A program made the translations under genes and the position numbers. From Serilophus lunatus (lineage: Eukaryota > Chordata > Aves > Passeriformes > Eurylaimidae): 64,000 bases of DNA. The notes under the pieces were generated by a model. That model was not told the DNA's origin. It searched no databases and worked only from the letters and a program-made list of their open reading frames with translations. Location: positions 2,318,118-2,382,117 of the forward strand of contig VXBA01001494.1 of the NCBI GenBank assembly GCA_013399895.1. The letters are read 5' to 3'. Of this stretch, positions 59,801 to 64,000 are shown one piece after another (the stretch's first letter is position 1; each line of letters opens with the position of its first letter).

Positions 59801-62800
59801 GGCAGAGTAGCTTTAAAACATTAATTTTAAAATTATTTTCTTTGTAATTAAACTATGCTGTAGCCCCTGCAAAATTAATCAAAATTAATCAGCTCTCACT
59901 TCCATGAATGCTGTTTTGAAATAGTTGAGGTATTTAATAAGTTAACCACCTTAGTGTCTCATTAATAGCATTAGGCAGTTGCTCATTGTCACAATTTACT
60001 ACATTTTTTTTCCACTAAAACTGCACTGCTAAAATTAGTTTCACTAATAACCTACCACTTACAAACTGAAATCAGTTCAGCCAAAAATTAGCATTTACTG
60101 GATAATAGAGCTACAGAATAATCTGCCCAAAAGCCATTTGTGCATGAAACATTATTTTTATCAGCCTGTGTCCCATGCACACAGACCTGAATTATGATAA
60201 ATGAGAGCAGCCATATGTTGGGACAGCTGGGAAAGTCAGCACATGAGGCACTTGCAGGAGGGACAAGAGAGGGAGGCGGGCTGCCAGTCTGAGCATGACG
60301 TGGTGTCTCAACCAGTTCAGAGCACAAGAAAAGGAAGAGATGGGACCAGTCCTGGTCATCTATCACATCTAATTTGCTGTATATAATAACTGGATTCAGC
60401 ACACAAGGTTTTTGTGAAGGAATACAAAAAAAGATATGAGTAAAGGTTCACTTGTGCCCAAAGTGACAGCATGCACACCTTGAAAAAATGAGCAACTAAA
60501 CACCAGCTCTGTATCATAGCTGGAAACAGCAGTGTTCAGGGGAGAGAGAGACAGAGATTTTGTTTTGGAGAGAAGAAACATTTTTCCATTTTGTTCTGTG
60601 CCTCTCAAACGTCTGGAGACATTTCCCACCTCTGACCATCTAAGTATGCAACAGCAACAACCCTTACAAAGACAAATACACGATTGCTCACCGGTCTGTT
60701 CCGTGTGAAACCTTCCAGGTGAGAACCTGCCCAGCTATGGAGGCAGAGTGTACAGGTCAATCCACACCCAGCACAGTCAGAACCAGGTGTCCAGGATTTC
60801 TGTGGCTCCTTGGTGAGGATTCTGTGCATCCAGGATTGTGCCTGGCAGCACAGACACATCAGGGACAGCAGAGCATCCACACACTCACGTCCACTGCCTG
60901 CTTGCAAAGGCCAGGGCGGGCTGACACTGGCACCCCATGGCCATACACTGGCTACACCTTCCCTGCTGGATGCAGACAGTGCATGGCTGGAAGTGCAGCT
61001 TGTGCCCTCTGGTAATAATCCATGTCCAAACCCTCTTCAACACAGCATGGCACAGCTGCACCCGCACTTCCACACCTTGGAGATGCCTCCAAAAGCTTCT
61101 ACATGTGAGTGCCAGGATCCTCAGGAGACAGGAGAGCCAGCAGATCCCAGTGTGTGCATCCAGCAGCCAGTTCCAGGAGTGTGGCACACAGCTGGATTCG
61201 GCGGTGTGTGGCCTCACTGGGTGCGCTGCTGCTCCGAGCCCAAAGGAAGGGAATCTGGCTCTGCACCAGCATTTCAATGAAGGAAGTGACATCCATTTAC
61301 CACAGAGCAGAAAGTAAACAGGGCAGCCTGCTGGGGCAGGGTGCAAAGCAGAGCAGGGAAGAGCTGGAAGGGGGCCAGGGCAGCTCAGCCCAGCCAGCCA
61401 CACACAGCTCTGCTGAAACACTCCCGCCTGCAATTCTTGCTGAGCAGAGAGAAGCACCAATGCAACTTCCCAGGTGTGTGGTGCGGTGGAACCCATGGTG
61501 CAGACAAAGATCCTTTTGTGCTGCCATATCCTGGTTTACATTGAATAAACCATTTGCAAGGTAAGCCCTTGGAAAATTTGCTTAGATATGAGGAAAATTA
61601 AGAGTTCTTAAATACACGGAAAAAATACAGTGGGTATCCTAAGGTCATTCCGCAGCTGTATCACTGCTTATCAGCATGCTCTGGGTGATTTGCAAGCTCA
61701 CTCCCAGCAACACTTGATGCTCTGTTTGGTAAAGGATTTACAGGCAGATCTCCAGGGGAAGCACCTGAAATCCCACTAGTACTGTTAGAAGCACAAAGGA
61801 GCTCAGCTTCAGGCACCTCTCTGAAACTAGAGAGCTGCAACTGCCATCTGAAAATTGAGAAAATGGCTTTAGAAGACTCTGTGATTTATAGAGCATTGCC
61901 CAGGAAGCTGATTCCAAAGACAGAAAGAAACTCTCTTGACTCCCAGCCTGGCACCTGAATTGCAAACTCAACACTCACCATCTTCCCTCTCCTCTGTAGC
62001 CCAAGTAATACCAAGTTTTCCCCATTTTAACACGAGAAGTTTGGAAATCCTTGTTTGTAAGTAACTGGGTACCTGGGGTGTGTATATTTCAATATAAACT
62101 GTTTATTTTGACCCAAAGTTGCACTTCATATATTGAAAAATATTTAGATAAAAAGCTCTTCTTGCTATTAACTGTCATTAGGTCTTTAGACATCTGCCAA
62201 GTCCACAACAGCCTTTTTCCTCAGTGACATTCTTCCAGCAAGTTAATACAAAACAACAAGATTAATGAAATCATGTGACTGGTTTTAGAAGATTATTTAT
62301 CTTACCCAGTGTATCTCAACTCCTTAGTCCCATATCTCTTCCCAAGGAAAGTCTATCTGAGGTCACAGTACATATCTCAGCATAGCAGGAGAGTGGAGGG
62401 GAAAAACCAGGCAAAAAGCCTGTGTGCTCTTCCACACTAATTTGATATTAAGACTGCATTAGCTGTAATATACAGCATGAACCAAGTCAGAAAGAAAAGG
62501 AAGGGAACTCTGGAGAAGTAAGATTCCAGAGTACCCAGTTTTTTTACCATTCCCACCATCCTGTGTGGTTATTTATACAAGTGTCTCTATCCTTTGTCCC
62601 ACACCCAGAAGTGAAAGTGGAAACTGTCCACAAAAACTTCAGCAAGGAGCAGTCCAGGAAGCCTATCACCTCCCAGCTCAACCAGTCCTTTTCATTATAG
62701 AGAAAAACATCCATGATGTATTTTTTTTTCTTCTGTTCATTCACATCCTCACAGGTTTTCTTGGATCCAGCTGCAGCAGGTCACTGCTAAGATTGTAATT

Positions 62801-64000
62801 GCAGCAAATGCAGCATGTAGCAATAAACTGCTCAATGAAAACCTGAACATTAAATAACTGTGTAGTTCCTTAACCAGCTCTATTCCAGGAAGGATGTCAT
62901 TCCATATTCTCATGACTTTGTCTTAAAATCCACCTAGACCACTATTCCATGACAGCCATACAGCAACAGCTGGGGGAGGTTTGCTGGGTCTGTGCCCACC
63001 TGGAAGCCAAAAAAGGGCTCCAAAGGCACAGCAGAAGCTCTTCAAGGAATCCTCCTCTCAGTGCCACAAATTCCTCACTCTCTAAGCAAATTTTACAATG
63101 CCTAGAATAGAAAGTTGCTGAAAATAAGTTTCTGCTGTTCTGCAAAGACTGCTGTGGACAAGCGACTTCAGCATTTGGGTATTGCAAACAAACTAGAGCA
63201 GATCCACAGTTTAACCAGAGCTATCCTGGAACAGCTTTGACTTGACTCAGCTTCGACCATGGAAGAAGAAGGCAACCACTGCTGGCTCTAATGACACTCT
63301 TCTCCCAAATAGGGGAATGCAGGGAACTGGAGAAAAAAGGGGAGGAAGAAGGATGTCAATTGGTATTTTCATCACTGCACTAGAGCTCCCACTTCAGATA
63401 AAAAAAGATCAAGCTATTTCCATTGAGATCCTTGGGCCCAGAGGCCTATGATGACAATTACACATCTTGTCTCATTGTGACAGGAGGTCACAAACCTCCC
63501 CTCCAACTGCATAGATCACATACTCATCAACACTTCATCTTTGGAATGAAGCCCAAGAAGATGGGGGCAGTTGAAGGGAGGAAAAAACGAGTGAATTACC
63601 CCAGACACAGCTCCTCAAACCTAAACCAATCTGCAGAGGTGGGGACACAGAAAACTGCAGAGATGTGCATGGAAATCCCCTGTCCCACCTGGTGTACAAG
63701 GAATCCTCTACAGCAGCTGTTCCCAAACCAGAGACAGCTACAAGCACAACCTTAAGTCTTGCAGTGTTACTCATCCAACAGCTGAGCTTGGCTTGGAGGT
63801 GGGACAGGACCAGCCATTGGATTTCCCTGGAATTGGGGTTGCAGTTAGCACTAATGCTTTAAAGACTCTGGGCTGTTGCTGTTTCAGACACCCAGAATGG
63901 AGTGTTTGCTGACAAACTACACCACCAGTCGGAAATCCCCATAAACTACTTTTCATGCCAAGCTCTGGGTTTATTTTTAAACAGTAAACATCTAAATCTT

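Larger units (their letters stand above)
55344..64000. other. RFFL 5' region: intron and/or upstream sequence
   Basis: Eight and a half kilobases upstream of the first RFFL coding exon. There is no CpG island, so the RFFL promoter is probably outside the window and this is mostly the first intron. Apart from the two repeats listed, I see no coding exon. An AT-rich block at about 59815-60080 carries repeated AAAATTAATC. Confidence 0.5.

Noticed and set aside
1..64000. Search for CRISPR, prokaryotic operons, phage or integrated-virus genes, tRNA and rRNA
   Set aside because: Nothing seen. The sequence is ordinary vertebrate nuclear DNA with two spliced genes; I do not claim a new multi-gene system.

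Overview
The window is vertebrate nuclear DNA, almost certainly from a bird. It holds two spliced, tail-to-tail genes with GT-AG introns. Two copies of the 3' end of a CR1 retrotransposon, the dominant avian LINE, are present, and most introns are short. No bacterial-style operon, CRISPR array, rRNA, tRNA or virus-like coding region is visible.

Layout. Positions 1 to about 32,000 (half the window) are gene-free as far as I can see. This stretch is unique sequence with a (GATG)n microsatellite holding an assembly gap near 4.7 kb, one CR1 fragment near 30.1-30.3 kb, and a few AT-rich blocks that could be conserved non-coding elements. From 32.0 to 32.8 kb lies a degenerate minisatellite, first with a period of about 71 bp and then with shorter CCCCTCAG-rich units. 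It runs into a CpG island (about 32.8-33.46 kb) that is the promoter and first exon of LIG3.

LIG3 (DNA ligase III, + strand) runs from about 32.9 kb to about 45.87 kb. I could place all 19 coding exons with frame-consistent junctions: 972 residues from a mitochondrial start at 33254, or 904 from a nuclear start at 33458. The product has a mitochondrial presequence, a PARP-like zinc finger, a DNA-binding domain, a nucleotidyltransferase core with the catalytic lysine in a KYDGER motif, an OB-fold and a C-terminal BRCT domain. One intron is of the rare GC-AG class.

RFFL (rififylin/CARP2, - strand) occupies about 46.6 kb to beyond the right half. Six coding exons give exactly 363 residues: an FYVE-like zinc finger at the N-terminus and a C3HC4 RING at the C-terminus, with a 24-nt microexon just before the RING. 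A CR1 element sits a few bases beyond that microexon's splice donor. The 5' non-coding exon(s) and promoter were not identified and probably lie to the right of the window.

The LIG3-RFFL pairing matches the order known from human 17q12. The two genes are not in one pathway: LIG3 seals DNA nicks in base-excision/single-strand-break repair and in mitochondria, while RFFL is a membrane-associated E3 ubiquitin ligase. I found no undescribed multi-gene system. The points most worth a second look are the LIG3 translation-start architecture and its upstream ORF, the GC-AG intron, the 71-bp minisatellite next to the promoter, and the CR1/microexon junction in RFFL.
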